A stretch of DNA of 64,000 nt, from positions 25,750,586-25,814,585 of the forward strand of contig NC_081143.1 of assembly GCF_958295425.1 (NCBI RefSeq). The letters are read 5' to 3'. The stretch comes from Solea solea. Lineage: Eukaryota > Chordata > Actinopteri > Pleuronectiformes > Soleidae. Every line of letters starts with the position of its first letter. Position 1 is the first letter of the stretch. The notes below the pieces were generated by a model. That model had not been told where the DNA came from, ran no database searches, and saw nothing but the letters and a program-made list of their open reading frames with translations. Made by a program: the position numbers and the translations under genes. This document shows, one piece after another, positions 11,940 through 23,245 of this stretch.

Positions 11940-12060
11940 ACGATCATGGTTGGAGATGCACGTCAAACACCGCAAAAAGAGTTTGTCTGACGTTTTGTTT
12001 TTTGTTTTTTTTATAAAGTTACGAGGCGAGGCGTGCCGCGCTAGTGGAAAAGGGGCTTTA
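11940..12060 (-). mobile_element. Terminal fragment of a MITE family (ggggcttta end)
   Basis: It ends gctagtggaaaaggggcttt at 12059, the inverted form of the aagccccttt terminus at 7628, and contains gaggcgaggcgtgccgcg. A ggagatgcacgtcaaacac block inside it recurs in diverged form near 20990. It is probably an independent fragment rather than the partner end of the 7628 copy, because ancestral channel exons lie between them. Confidence 0.55.
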
Positions 12061-12570
12061 GCATCCATTCGTCTTGTTTTTTCCGCGTTATATTCTCCAG
12101 CAGCCCTGAGTTCTCCGACCATTCAGCTTCTAAAGCTATTTACAGGCTCGCTGCTCCTTTCTCTCTGTTGTATATGTTTATCAGAGCTTCCTGCTGTGGA
12201 TAAAAGCAAGTGAGAGTGAATCACTATAATGAAGTTGTACGCCGCAAAACAAAGCAAAACACGACACAGAGAGGTGTTTCCTGAAAGGATCAGCAGACAA
12301 CCGGATGTTTCCGCCTCCCTTGGCTTGAATGCAACTTTTAATCTATTAGATTTCACTTCATAATTATCTTTACAGCTTGTTCCCTCTGTCTGTAATGTGG
12401 CCAAAAATGTAAATCAGCGTAGCTTAAAGCACCACACACTGGCCCGGACCTGAGTGGATTCAGTCCAACTTTATCCCATCGCTGATTATTCCTAAATCTC
12501 AAGTATAAATATCCCCAGCGTTCTCACCATGTGTCCTTTAACTCAACTTTGAGATGATTCATTTCATAAA

Positions 12571-13215
12571 AGGACCATGATGTGTCACCAAAGATTACGG
12601 AAGCTTGTTAAATAGCCTGTAAATTTTAATTTACACGCTGCAAACTGTGTTAATGTTTTGGTCTGTTGCGCCACCCACTGTCATCCACCCAGTAGTGCAA
12701 CTAGGGGCACTTCAAGACTCAAGGACCCCAGCCAACGCGTTCTCATCTAAGAACATTGCCTTACAGATGCACCAGGCTTTCAATGTAAACCCACTGGTGG
12801 CACTTTTAGACGCTCAGAGCGGAGAAGGGGTCAAATAAAAGTCAGAGATTGAGGTTAGGGTTAGGTTCCAGGATAGAAAGGTTAAAGTAACGGCCAAGAA
12901 AAGGACTGTAAAGTTGAGCTTAGTGGATATCCACTGTTGGCTCACACTCGTGCGCCTGTAAGGCAGTGCTGAGGGAAACAGACGGCATAAATATGACACT
13001 CTCGGAATGAAATAATAAATAATGAATGATTAGGAACCTTAAAAGGCCTTGGTACTCCACTCAAAAACCTCTCAACCAGAGATGGAGACCACTGAGCAAC
13101 ATTGAGAACATGCATTTATCTCTTTCTCCCTATACACTTTGTTTGATATGGATATTTTACATATATAATGTTTCTATAGTCCTTTTTATTGTCACCGCTG
13201 TGTCTCCTTATCACG
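12571..13215 (+). repeat. Diverged dispersed repeat, copy 1
   Basis: Several blocks match copy 2 at 13838-14243 in the same order: catgatgtgtcaccaaagat, aactgtgttaatg, ggtactccactcaaaaacct, acactttgt, and acatatataatgtttctata followed by tattgtc. Copies differ by many substitutions and indels. The family is not identified; it may be the 3' part of an old retroelement. Confidence 0.55.
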
Positions 13216-13837
13216 AGATAGTTCTCCATTAATTGTTGTTGCGTATTTTACAGATATCACCTTTAAATAAAAGCAGAAACTGATTCTGCTTTTGATTACG
13301 TCTGAGTACTTCCCACGGCGACAAAACCCGCGTTTGTCTGAATGCGCGCCGTGTGAAGCGAATGAACTGAAGTTCTCTCTCATACTTTGGTTCATTCGAA
13401 AGGAAATTAACTTTATCATCCATCTTAAAGGATGACACCGAATCAATGGGTGAGAGGATAAGGAGGAGAGAACAGAGGGAGAGGCGAGGCTGACAGCGGA
13501 GGAGCGGGAACACTCAGTGAAGATCGCGAGGGGGCGGCGGAGTCTGTCACAGTCTCATTGTGCTCGGAGCTTATTGTCTGTCAGCGAACTGATATTTTTA
13601 ACCATAAGAGGAGCGAATACAGCGGATCACGTCTCTCTATATGCACCGTATTTTAAATCTCTGCTCTGATTAGTCAGCGAATTCTGGTGTTTGGGCGGTT
13701 TATGTGCAGATTTAGTCTGGATTTTTTATTTTCATTACTATTTTCTTCCAAAAAAGCCATAACCACAATCGCAATGTAGGCGTACAAGTAACGACATTTA
13801 AAGGTGATTTACTTAACAAATGTATTATGTTAAAATC

Positions 13838-14355
13838 AGCATGATGCGTCATCACAGATTAAGGAAACATGCTAAATTTAAATACTGGCTTCACTGATAA
13901 CAACAGTGCAGCAAATGTATTTTTAATTTGAAGGCTGCTAACTGTGTTTATGATTAGATGTTTTGTCTTCCTCCTAATATTGCAACTGGTAGCACTGTCA
14001 GAAATACTGAATTGATTATTAAGCTAAAAAGTCCCGGTACCGCTCTCAAAAACATCTCTACCTGTGGAGATTTATTAAACTATAGATGCTGAAAGTGGAG
14101 AGAATAAGAAGCTTATGACAAAACAAAGAATGTCAGTCCAGATTAAAGTTCTCTCTCTCTTGCACTTTGTCAGAGGATGTTTAACATATATAGTGTTTTT
14201 GTGCTTTGTTATTGTCTTCTTTGTCGTCGCCTCTCTTTATGTTGTGCTACTTTTAAGGGCGTTCATATGGAAGAAAATGGAAAGAACTTAATTACAGCTC
14301 AGGGAACGTGTTTCTTATGTACATATGACAATAAACACTTTGAATCTTGAATCTT
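13838..14355 (+). repeat. Diverged dispersed repeat, copy 2, with retroelement-like 3' end
   Basis: Blocks catgatgcgtcatcacagat, ggtaccgctctcaaaaacat, gcactttgt and acatatatagtgtttttgtg match copy 1 at 12571-13215. The end, gtacatatgacaataaacac then a doubled gaatctt (14319-14355), looks like a non-LTR retroelement terminus with a polyadenylation-like aataaa and a short tandem tail. Confidence 0.5.
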
Positions 14356-17300
14356 ATTACGTGTTCAAGCAGACACACTTTTACTTTCAGTCTCGTGCTA
14401 AAATTAACCAAATAGCTTGAGTGTTTATGACAGTTTTGAATGTGGATGCGTTTTGCATGTAATGACAGTTGTAAGTGCAGCGTTTTACCACACACCCCTG
14501 CAGTAACTGTTTCAAATGCCGTGTCTATTTTAAGGCATTGTTAAGCTTTATACAAATGTACAAGAGCATAGAAGTACATGTTTATCCTTTTTTTTATATA
14601 TTTTAAAAGGTAAATTAGCATCTAAATGTTCTGATCATTAAAAAAAAAAAACATTGGTGGATACTGTGAGAAATACATCAATAAATCCAAGTTAAAAACA
14701 TTAAAAATGTAGTTTTGTACCAACCTTTTTACCAAATCAGGAGCACAAACCAGACTAACTCTTTACTCCTCTTATGATGAAACATGCTAATGAAAGTATA
14801 TGAGTGGAGAGGGTGCAACAAACTCTAAAGAAACACAATCCTCATGAAGGCAAATCAATGTATTTCAGTCTTATTGTTCTAGAGTTGGAGAATTTTGCAA
14901 ATAAGTCATTACAGCTCGAGCGCTTGTTTAATCTCCCTGTGGAGAAAGGTTTGGTTTTTCTGCTTCTCCTGTTTTTTCATTAATTCACAGTTATTGTTAG
15001 GAAGCTAAGAGTTCATACTGTAAACACAATCTCACAAGATTTTAAAATGTTGCAAAAGGTCAAAAATGGGATTTACACAAACGAGGAATAACACTGAGAA
15101 TAAGTCAGTTTCAAACAGTCTGTCTGGACAGAAAACAAATCACTTCCTGCGAGCAGTGCAGGAAAGTTTTTGGGCGACGTGAAATCTTGACAATGTCAAG
15201 TTTTCTTGACCATGATGTCAATTTTATAAATTGTTTGCCTACTAAGAGGAAAATAGACCATGGACACAATAGTGATTGAGTCCATGTCTGTATGCAGCAT
15301 ATGAATATGTGTGAAAAGTACAGCTAAGACCGTAGTACGACTAAGACAGGCAATGCGGAGGAAAAAATATTGGCCGAGTATTTCTGACTCCGCCTCCATA
15401 GGTGGCGCCGTATCTCTATAAGCTAGTGCTTATCGAATCACGTCCTGGAAAAACAAACCATTAACGGGAAATGGACGGTGTGATGGATCGTGCTGTGTTT
15501 CGTACCTGCTGTACATGTTAATCGTGAAAACCAAGTAATCGGACTATGAATCACATTATGCTGGTATGTTAGTCTGACTAAGACAAGCTTGATTTTAGTC
15601 GGACTAACGTTTATGTGACATTAAAAAGGACATATTATCATCTTAGTCTGACTAAAATTGAGATTAACAAACTAGCGCACGATCATATTAACGGAAGTTA
15701 CATTTCTGTGAAATAACAACAACTACACTATCAGCTGTGTAGGGTTGAAAGAATGGGAGAGGAAGCAGATGCTAGTGCACTGACTCAAACAAGGTCATGG
15801 GCTCCATTTACCGCAACCAAGGCCCCCAGCGTAGCCAATCAATCAGGCTGCCTTACCCCTCACTGTGCATCACCTAGCACTTAAAACAACGCATACGTGT
15901 GTACTGGCTCACAGCGCACCAGCAGGTGCTGCCAAGGCCTGACTATCGACCGTTAATGCCCTCTTCACCCGGACGCAGCGCTCACGTGGAGCAAGAGGAG
16001 TAGAAAAGAGTTGATTGAGCAGTTCCCGTTCGGTCACTGTCTGAAGATGCAGGAGCAGCAAAGTAAAGAAGTTGGGCTGGTGTTGTGTAGGAGTCATAAG
16101 AAGCACTTGTAACATACACACTAAAAGTTAATGAACGTTGTCTTTCGAATGGTATTGGATACAGAATAATGTCACATTTTCTTTTTCAAGAAAAGCCTCA
16201 GTGTGGTGATAAAAGGGTAACGTAGTGAAACCAATGCTTAAAATGCACTGTAGCCACATGTCATTTTCTCCATTACCAGTTTCAACAAGTTTCACTTCAG
16301 TTTATTGCCATAAGATCTAAATGATAAATAAAAAAAAAGACAGATATATATAACAGATACAGTATATAAATAATAAAAGACAATCAAACCAGTTTCCACA
16401 TGTGTGACTAGTAATGTATAGAACTAAATCTGGGGTTTGGCAGCACCAAAGCAACATACAGTGAATTATTTAGTCCGCAGATTAATTTATGTGTCATGTG
16501 TTGCAGTAAAACTTCAGTCCAATACCTAATTCCAAATACTAATCTTTAAAACCTTCCTCCAAAAAAAAGGAAGAAGAGAAAAGACAGATACTCGCAGGGT
16601 TTGTCTAATTATTCGTCCACCACTGATATTCATCTGTCCCTCTGGCTTGACTTCAAGCAGGTTCAACCTGCCAACAGTGGCTGAAAATGACAGCAGCTCC
16701 AGCAGATTCCTGTTAATTAAACACACGATGGGATCATTACCAAAAAAAAAGAGGTGAAAGAGAGAATTAGTTCAGATTTAAAGCAGGTGAGAGAAAAAAA
16801 AATGCAGTGCTTGTGTCTTCTCTAAACTGAATACAGGTATGTGCCGTAGGTGGGATATTTTATTTGTAGAGTATTAGTGGACAAGTTTCCTTTCCTGAGC
16901 ATGTAAGTGAACTACAGTGGCCTTCACATGTCAAAAAGGACGTCATTCTTCTTTCACACTCTGTTTTGTCTCTTTGGGCAAAATGTATATATATATATAA
17001 TGCTTATTATAAGCCTATAGGTAAATAGTCATTATTTTAAAGTGATTACGCACTTTTACAAAAAAAAAAAATATATAATTTCTTCTGCTTATCTTGGAAA
17101 GAAAGATTATAGAGACGGGGGTTATTATTAAAGTACATGTGTTTATTTTGTGCAGAAAACAAAATGCAATCATGAAAATTCACTGCTTCACAAGGAGGGA
17201 TGTGTTGGACTCTGTCACAACCACCTACACTAAGTGCAAATAGAACATTTCCTGTATCCATCCCTCTAATCCACTCCAAAATGTAATGGATTCTTCTGTG

Positions 17301-17428
17301 GGTCATGCCCCACTCCTCCGCTACATTTCATGGAAGTCAGTCTAGTTGTTTTTTTGTAGAAATCCAGCTCACAGAAGCCTATTCAAACTGATATAAATTG
17401 TGTATAATAATGTGCCTGTGTTTGCTTA

Positions 17429-17446
17429 TGTGTGTGTGTGTGTGTG
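17429..17446 (+). repeat. (TG)9 directly before an acceptor site
   Basis: Nine TG units fill the place where a polypyrimidine tract is expected, and end six bases before the exon at 17453. UG repeats at an acceptor are known TDP-43 binding sites, as at CFTR exon 9, where they reduce exon inclusion. Confidence 0.9.
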
Positions 17447-17452
17447 TTGCAG

Positions 17453-17593
17453 GAGAGCCAGTGGTTGGACAGTGTGTCTCTGCTTATTAAGGACTCATTG
17501 GAAGGAGACATGATTGACAACCTCTCCGGTTCAGTTTTCCACCACTACTGTTCTCCTCCTGTCTGTAAGGACTGCAAGAGTCACCCACAAGAG
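17453..17593 (+). CDS. cacna1i: Cav3.3 C-terminal exon with Cys/His cluster
   Basis: The 141-base exon (47 codons, both borders phase 0) follows gtgttgcag and precedes gtcagt. It reads ESQWLDSVSLLIKDSLEGDM then IDNLSGSVFHHY, followed by a CSPPVCKDCKSH cluster. The WLDSVSLLIKDSLEG and DNLSGS blocks are those I recall from mammalian Cav3.3, the best evidence for the subtype. The exon could be skipped without shifting the frame. It sits between (TG)9 and (CA)14, which suggests regulated splicing, although no transcript evidence is available here. Confidence 0.95.
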
Positions 17594-17610
17594 GTCAGTA
17601 GGGGCATGTG

Positions 17611-17614
<4 letters not shown>

Positions 17615-17642
<28 letters not shown>
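17615..17642 (+). repeat. (CA)14 just downstream of a donor site
   Basis: Fourteen CA units begin 22 bases after the border at 17593/17594. The tract is complementary to the (TG)9 tract on the other side of the exon. Confidence 0.9.
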
Positions 17643-17649
<7 letters not shown>

Positions 17650-17969
17650 CCTCTCTGTCTGTCCACGTGTCTTGGAAGCTATAAATACCCAGGTTTGTTG
17701 ACCCTGAAGAAGCTTGTTTGCTGTCTATACGTTTTGTTTTTTTCAACCATCTTGGACCCTTTTTTATAATTTATAATTTCCCTTTTTATCTCATTCACTC
17801 ATGTATTACTTGTTGTGTTGGAAGTAGCTGTTTTTTTTAATTGTATTTTGAGTTTATTTTTTACTGGACAAGAAACCCAATAAGACTCAAAGTAACACTC
17901 CAATTGCCACTGAATTGCAGGTCAAAATTAATTAAATTTAAAATTAAATTAGATTTTTGTTTGCGGGTG

Positions 17970-18190
17970 GGCGACAGCTCAATGGACTGGAAGTAGTCAC
18001 AGGCATGGAGTCGCCTTGTCCGTGTGGAACTCGTTCCCCGTCGACATCCGACAAAATAATTATAATAACTGTAAGTATCTAACGTTTATAATCTGACAAA
18101 CGTTAGATACTTACAATTATTTTGTCGGATGTCAACGGGGGAAAACTTGCGGAGCGAGTTCCAGACGGCCAGCGACTCCAAGCTGTCGCT
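17970..18190. mobile_element. Foldback (long inverted repeat) element
   Basis: The inner arms, 18071-18087 and 18098-18114, are perfect 17-base reverse complements around a 10-base loop. Outside them, ccccgtcgacatccgacaaa in the left arm pairs with the segment starting tttgtcggatgtcaacgggg at 18121. Further out, ggaactcgttcc pairs with ggagcgagttcc, and gcgacagct pairs with agctgtcgc. A bulge at 18061-18070 and a gap in the outer arms show decay. Transposon superfamily and target duplication were not resolved. Confidence 0.7.
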
Positions 18191-21100
18191 CCAAAACTCA
18201 GTAGCCAATCAGCAGGCAGCTTCCTAAGCCCCACCCCTAAACAATAAACCGCAGCACGAAGAACAAATCAGGGAGCGCAAAGAACAAGTGCATTTGCGAA
18301 CAATAAAATACAATATTTTTTAATGATTTATTAGGGTTTTTATTTTTCTCATGCATGTGGTTTTTCCAAGATATTATCATATGAACAGATGTACAAACAT
18401 GTCATTTCCATAAATATTGTTTTTTACAGTATAGACCCACTATTGTGCTGTATTTCTTCCCTAGTGTTACTTTATCTACACGCCTTCCTCAGGTTAGACG
18501 GAGCTGAGGCCGTCGACTCCATTGGCGTGTGCAAAAATAATTCTCCCCCTAGAATAAAGTGTGAATGTTCTTCAATCCCTTTCATCGCAGCCATTAATCT
18601 GGTTCCAGAATAAAACCAGGAAAACAGATAATGAATCAAGGTCATTGAGGAACAAAACATCATAACAAGACAAATATATCCTCTTTTTTCTTTTTTTTTT
18701 ATGTTGCCTCATGTTAATCGGCACTACAAGACCTGCAGATGTACAATTAGTGTGGATATTAGCCTGACGCTAATCTGCTCTGCTGATCTTTAAGCATTTT
18801 TCAAAGGAAGAAGAAAAAATAAATAAATAAATTCAAGCCACACACAAAAACGGGGCCACAGATGAGGACCGCAGTATGAATTACAAAGACAGACGGTGTA
18901 ATTACAGTCAGTGCACACACAGGAGCTTTCCAGTGTGTGCAGCAAACAAACAAACAAAGCATTGTAAAATCATCGGTGCGTTCTTGTTTCTGTAAAGTAC
19001 ATTTTTTTCCCTATTCAAGGAAACATAATGGGCCCCAGACCCATTCACAGTAAAAGGTAACAGCTAAATATTTAATGGCTGAAGCAACACACGAGTAAGT
19101 AAATCCAGAGGGAGTCACTGACGGTGCTTCTGCAGAGGAAACATCACACTCCGGTGCGTTGGCTGCAGCGATTCTGCTCGTCCGTGGAGCACATTGAGCT
19201 TCTGGACACACGGTGGCCTCCGCAAGCGTGAGGGATCACAGGGTCGCTGCGGCAGGAAGGAGTCCTGAATAATCTATCACCGGCACCACAGAGGAAGTCA
19301 GTGTAGCAGGCACTAAGGCACTACATTGCATTATGGTGTTGATCTTCTGAATTAAAATTCCCAGAAGTTATGAAATTATGAAAAAGTATTTTTCCCAAAT
19401 ACTGTTTTAGTATTACTGACAGGAAATAAGCCTGTAGTGATTTATTACAGGCACTGATTATATATTAGAAGCATATTTAAGAATAGAAATTGCCATAAAC
19501 TATGGAAAAAGTATGTTTTTTTTTCCAAACAAGGATTTTAGTATAATTTTTGAGGAGATTAACAAAGTGTGTGGTCATATTAGAGACACTACACTATATT
19601 ATGGTGATTTTGAATATTTGCTTTGTCTGGTTTGCAGTTTGTAGACGGTCCCTGCACACTGTTCTGAAAGCTCAACCACTTGTGTCCATTTGTTACTTTG
19701 TGACAATTGAAGTGTCAGTACAGTTATTTAAAACAACTACATATAACACACAATAACATGCATTATTAATTCATTTTTTTCCCCACACATGTCACGTCCC
19801 AGGCTCCGTAAAATCTAAATATCTTTTCATGTGCAAATCTGTAAATAATGCCATATGTTGGTCAGAACGTAATTTGGTATGTGTGTGCGAACACTTTCTT
19901 TGATCCAGATTACAGATTTGGCGGCAGTGTTAATCCAAATGTGGGAAGTCCCATTCAAGACGTTAAAGTTTTGCAAGTTTCTCTGCGACATTTGAACAGA
20001 TTAGGGTGACGTGTTTATGTTAGATGGTGCCACTGTCTCCAAAGCCATACATCATAGCAGGCCTCATAAAGGATACAAATAATTATAGAAGAAAAAGCAT
20101 CCGAGTTCTTTTAGTCCTATTATGTAAATCATGCAGAAAAAATAGAAATTCAGGCTTTTTGGAGGGTTAGGGGAATGCACTGTGTCACTATAGAGTGTCA
20201 GGAGTGTGTTTTCCGTGTGCAGAGGGAGAGAGAGAATCTGTGCTCCCCCACATCACATCACATAACAAAAGTGCGTATTGCAAACAGCTTTGAGAGCAAA
20301 ACGACTGGGTCTCAATCCCATAAATGCACACGGCACATACCCTCCCGCTCCATCTGTGTTCCCCGGTCAACCTTCCATTTCCCCCCCAGGTTGTTTGTTT
20401 ATGGCTCAGTTTCACTAAGAATTGACATTTATTTCAGTGTACTTATGAAACTATCATTCCATGTCTCCAAAACTAAAGTTCAGCAGCAGAAAATGAGTTA
20501 TAATACTGGCTGTATTCTTGTCACAGAAATGCAGATTTGCACATTTTTTTTTTTTTCCTATTCTGTCGCAATCAAGACAATGCAGAGTGATTTATTAGTA
20601 TTTTCATCGTTGTCGACTGGCTCCCCGTAAATTGGACACTGTGCAATTTGTGTGCATTCTTCATATGCAGATGTTTCCCTCATGACGGTAATGAGTAAGA
20701 AAAATGCTGAGGATTAGTCCTCAAAACCAAATGTTTATCCCTCACAAAACAGACGGCATGCATTTGAATTATTATACATTGTTTTCGATGTATACACACA
20801 TCACATCAGCTACTAACTAGGTTCTCAAACGATGGTGCTCATACGACCAGTGGTACTCAAGTGCCCTCTACTGGTTCTTGGACCTCTCCTCCAGAGAGAT
20901 GACACGTTTGCACAAGCGCACTTGCATCACCTTAGTTACGCAACGGTTTGTGCTGTCGGAAAAATTCCAACGGTTTCCGAAAGCCGAGAAGATGCACGTC
21001 AAACATAACGTGGTAATTACGATAATTTCACTCGCACTCTTTCAGAGAGTTTATAAATTGTAAATAACTGCCAGATGTTGGAAGTTATTCTGGGGAAAAT

Positions 21101-22203
21101 GGGCAAAAGCACTTACTCACAGGACTAGTACTTTTATGGTTAAATTAAGCAAATAAAAAAGTCCAGACAGACATTTTCAGTCTTAAAAAATTGTTTTTTT
21201 AGAAATTTGTTTTTGCCTTATTAGGACCAGGTTTTGAGGTACATAAGGACTGCTGGTCCTGACAAGGTCACTGTCTATATTGGTTGTGCTGAAAAAAAGG
21301 ATATAAGACACTCTATATTGCACGTCGTGTGTTTTGGAAAAAATACTACAAAATACTTTGTGTTCTAAGGGTTAAAAACTCCCTGCCTGGTTGTTGAATC
21401 AGTAATATTTCTCAAATTACCTCTAAAAACTGTTTTATTATGCTTTTGACATACTTTTCATGTTCATAACCCACTTTTGTGAATATATATTATTATTATT
21501 ACCATTGTCATATTATCATCTGCCTCATAGACTCACAAAAGGTCTAGTTTCTCAAAAAAAAGGAAAATATCCCATCGTAGTTCCACCTTTCCGCCGATGA
21601 TTGATGTCTGAAACCTCTGCTTCCTCACCATGTGCGTTCACTCATGACGCACACAGACGTGCGAACACATCAGTCACATGTAAGGACCAAAAACAATTTC
21701 AGCTCAGAGCAGAGGTGATCCCATGAAGTCAACGTGATGTATGTGCAGATTGCATATTTCAATCTGTAGCTCCGTGTATGTGTGTGTGTGTGTGAGTGGC
21801 AAACCACCGCTCAGCCGATGTTTTAAAATAGATAACATGTGACCAAACAAGGTAACACTTGTGCCTTGATTAAATTTCTATCTACATACATGCAATAACA
21901 ACTTCCCCCAGGACCTTTGTGATGGCGTATTTATTTATTACTCTTCCCTCAAATTGTGCAAATATGCAGCAATCGAACGTGACCTTCACTACTTCACCTT
22001 CTCATTTCTTTATTTTTTACTTATTTTACTCCTTTTATGTGCTTTTATGTGCATTTAGTTTGTCCTAAGTCCCAGCAATTTATCATAAACACAGATTTAT
22101 CCTGTTGTATATTAAAATAAGTTGATTGCAAGAGCGAGAATTTCCGGTAAATTACAGCTAGACCAAAATAAGTGTAAATTAAAGGCACTGCTTTCCTAAT
22201 AAT

Positions 22204-22772
22204 CTAATCTAGTCGTTTCCACTGGCTCAACCCGACTCGCCACGGCATAGCACGGTTATTTTGCGTTTTCTCTAGCATAGTACCTGCTCTGGGCGGGGTT
22301 CCATGCGAGTGCCGGCTACTGATTTCAAGCCGAACAGTGCCAAACTGATCAGTTAAAAAGACTTAACAATCCTAAAAACCTGGGTTAATCTCCAACAATT
22401 ACCTGGGAAATGTCTAAAATCGCAATATTTAACAGTGGAGTCTGGTGTATTTAGCCACAGCACTGCTGATCATGACCAGTGACTGTGTCAGATGGAGTCT
22501 GTTCTCCGGTCATGAAGGAAGTACTGAACAAATCTTTATTTAATTAACTGATTCTAGTGATTCAGTTGCACTGAAAACAACTGCTTTACAAGTCACTAGT
22601 CACTCGTTAGTGTGTCGCGTGTGAAACAAAGTCACGGCAGTTTCATGCAGCCGTGCAGTGATGACTCCGCCCACGTTGAGTAGGTACTATTTTGTGGTGG
22701 AAAACCGCCCCAAACTGTGCCATTCTGAGGCGAGGCGAGGCGAGCTGGTACCATAGGTGGAAAAGGGGCTTA
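22204..22772. mobile_element. MITE, near-complete copy
   Basis: The left end is gtcgtttccactggctcaac with cgactcgccacggcatagca. The right end is ggcgaggcgaggcgagctgg then aggtggaaaaggggctta, roughly inverted to the left. The interior block around 22360-22570 (gttaaaaagacttaacaatc, gtctaaaatcgcaatattta, cagatggagtctg, gaagtactgaa) matches the copy at 59635-60380, which confirms a shared family. I could not define the target duplication. Confidence 0.7.
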
Positions 22773-23075
22773 ATAGTTCCCACGTGCACACATGTGCTTA
22801 GGTCTGAGAAGGTATACATGGACCCTAAGAGATCATTTATATGTTGCATTCCTTTACAGACACAGAACGTCAGTGTAAAGAAACACTTTTCACGCCAGAT
22901 CACTTTCAAAAATTAAGAAAGAAAGAATTGAAATGCACGATACTCCTGTCTTGGTTTGGAGTATCTCACGTACACCTCACAAATGACTCACTATGTGACT
23001 GTGGATGTTCTATTCTTGGTAAATTGCATACGCCGGGGTTGTGATACGACCGGCTACGGTGTGTTTGTTGGACAG

Positions 23076-23210
23076 ATCCGACTGGCGGAGGTGGAGCAGG
23101 CGTCTCTCATGTCGGAGCAGCTGTCAGACAAGTCATCGTCTCCAGCGCTGCCTGATGACCTCAGCCTTGATGAACACAGCAACTACCAGCTGCTGGTCAG
23201 AGACAGCCAG
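23076..23210 (+). CDS. cacna1i: Cav3.3 C-terminal exon
   Basis: The 135-base exon (45 codons, phase 0 at both ends) follows tgttggacag and precedes gtactc. It reads IRLAEVEQASLMSEQLSDKS, then SSPALPDDLSLDEHSNYQLL and VRDSQ. The LAE.EA.SL and DDLSL positions resemble mammalian Cav3.3 right after the Cys/His exon. The sequence is acidic and serine-rich, as expected for a cytoplasmic regulatory tail. The acceptor pyrimidine tract is poor. (CA)11 begins 13 bases after the donor. Confidence 0.88.
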
Positions 23211-23213
23211 GTA

Positions 23214-23245
<32 letters not shown>

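Larger units (their letters stand above)
10049..17452 (+). other. Large intron of cacna1i (7.4 kb)
   Basis: The intron runs from gtaaga to gtgttgcag. Bases 10660-11000 look like an interspersed repeat of unknown class (agcgccccctaaggtg, then a cttttaccgaag palindrome). A MITE end lies at 11940-12060. A diverged repeat occurs twice, at 12571-13215 and 13838-14243, the second ending in a retroelement-like 3' terminus near 14319-14355. Bases 15415-15680 carry repeated ttagtctgactaa motifs. The intron ends in (TG)9 at 17429-17446. No coding exon was recognised. Confidence 0.7.
17594..23075 (+). other. Intron of cacna1i
   Basis: The intron runs from gtcagt to gtttgttggacag; the pyrimidine tract before the acceptor is weak. 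It holds (CA)14 at 17615-17642, a foldback element at 17970-18190, a fuller MITE at 22204-22772, and a CCAAT-like box (18201) in GC-richer sequence just after the foldback. Bases 18300-22200 are mostly AT-rich sequence without a recognised element, apart from short tracts such as (GT) near 21778. Confidence 0.7.

Noticed and set aside
7628..12060. A single 4.4-kb transposon bounded by inverted aagccccttt / aaaggggctt ends
   Set aside because: Two conserved channel exons lie between these ends, so they are more likely two independent MITE fragments of one family.
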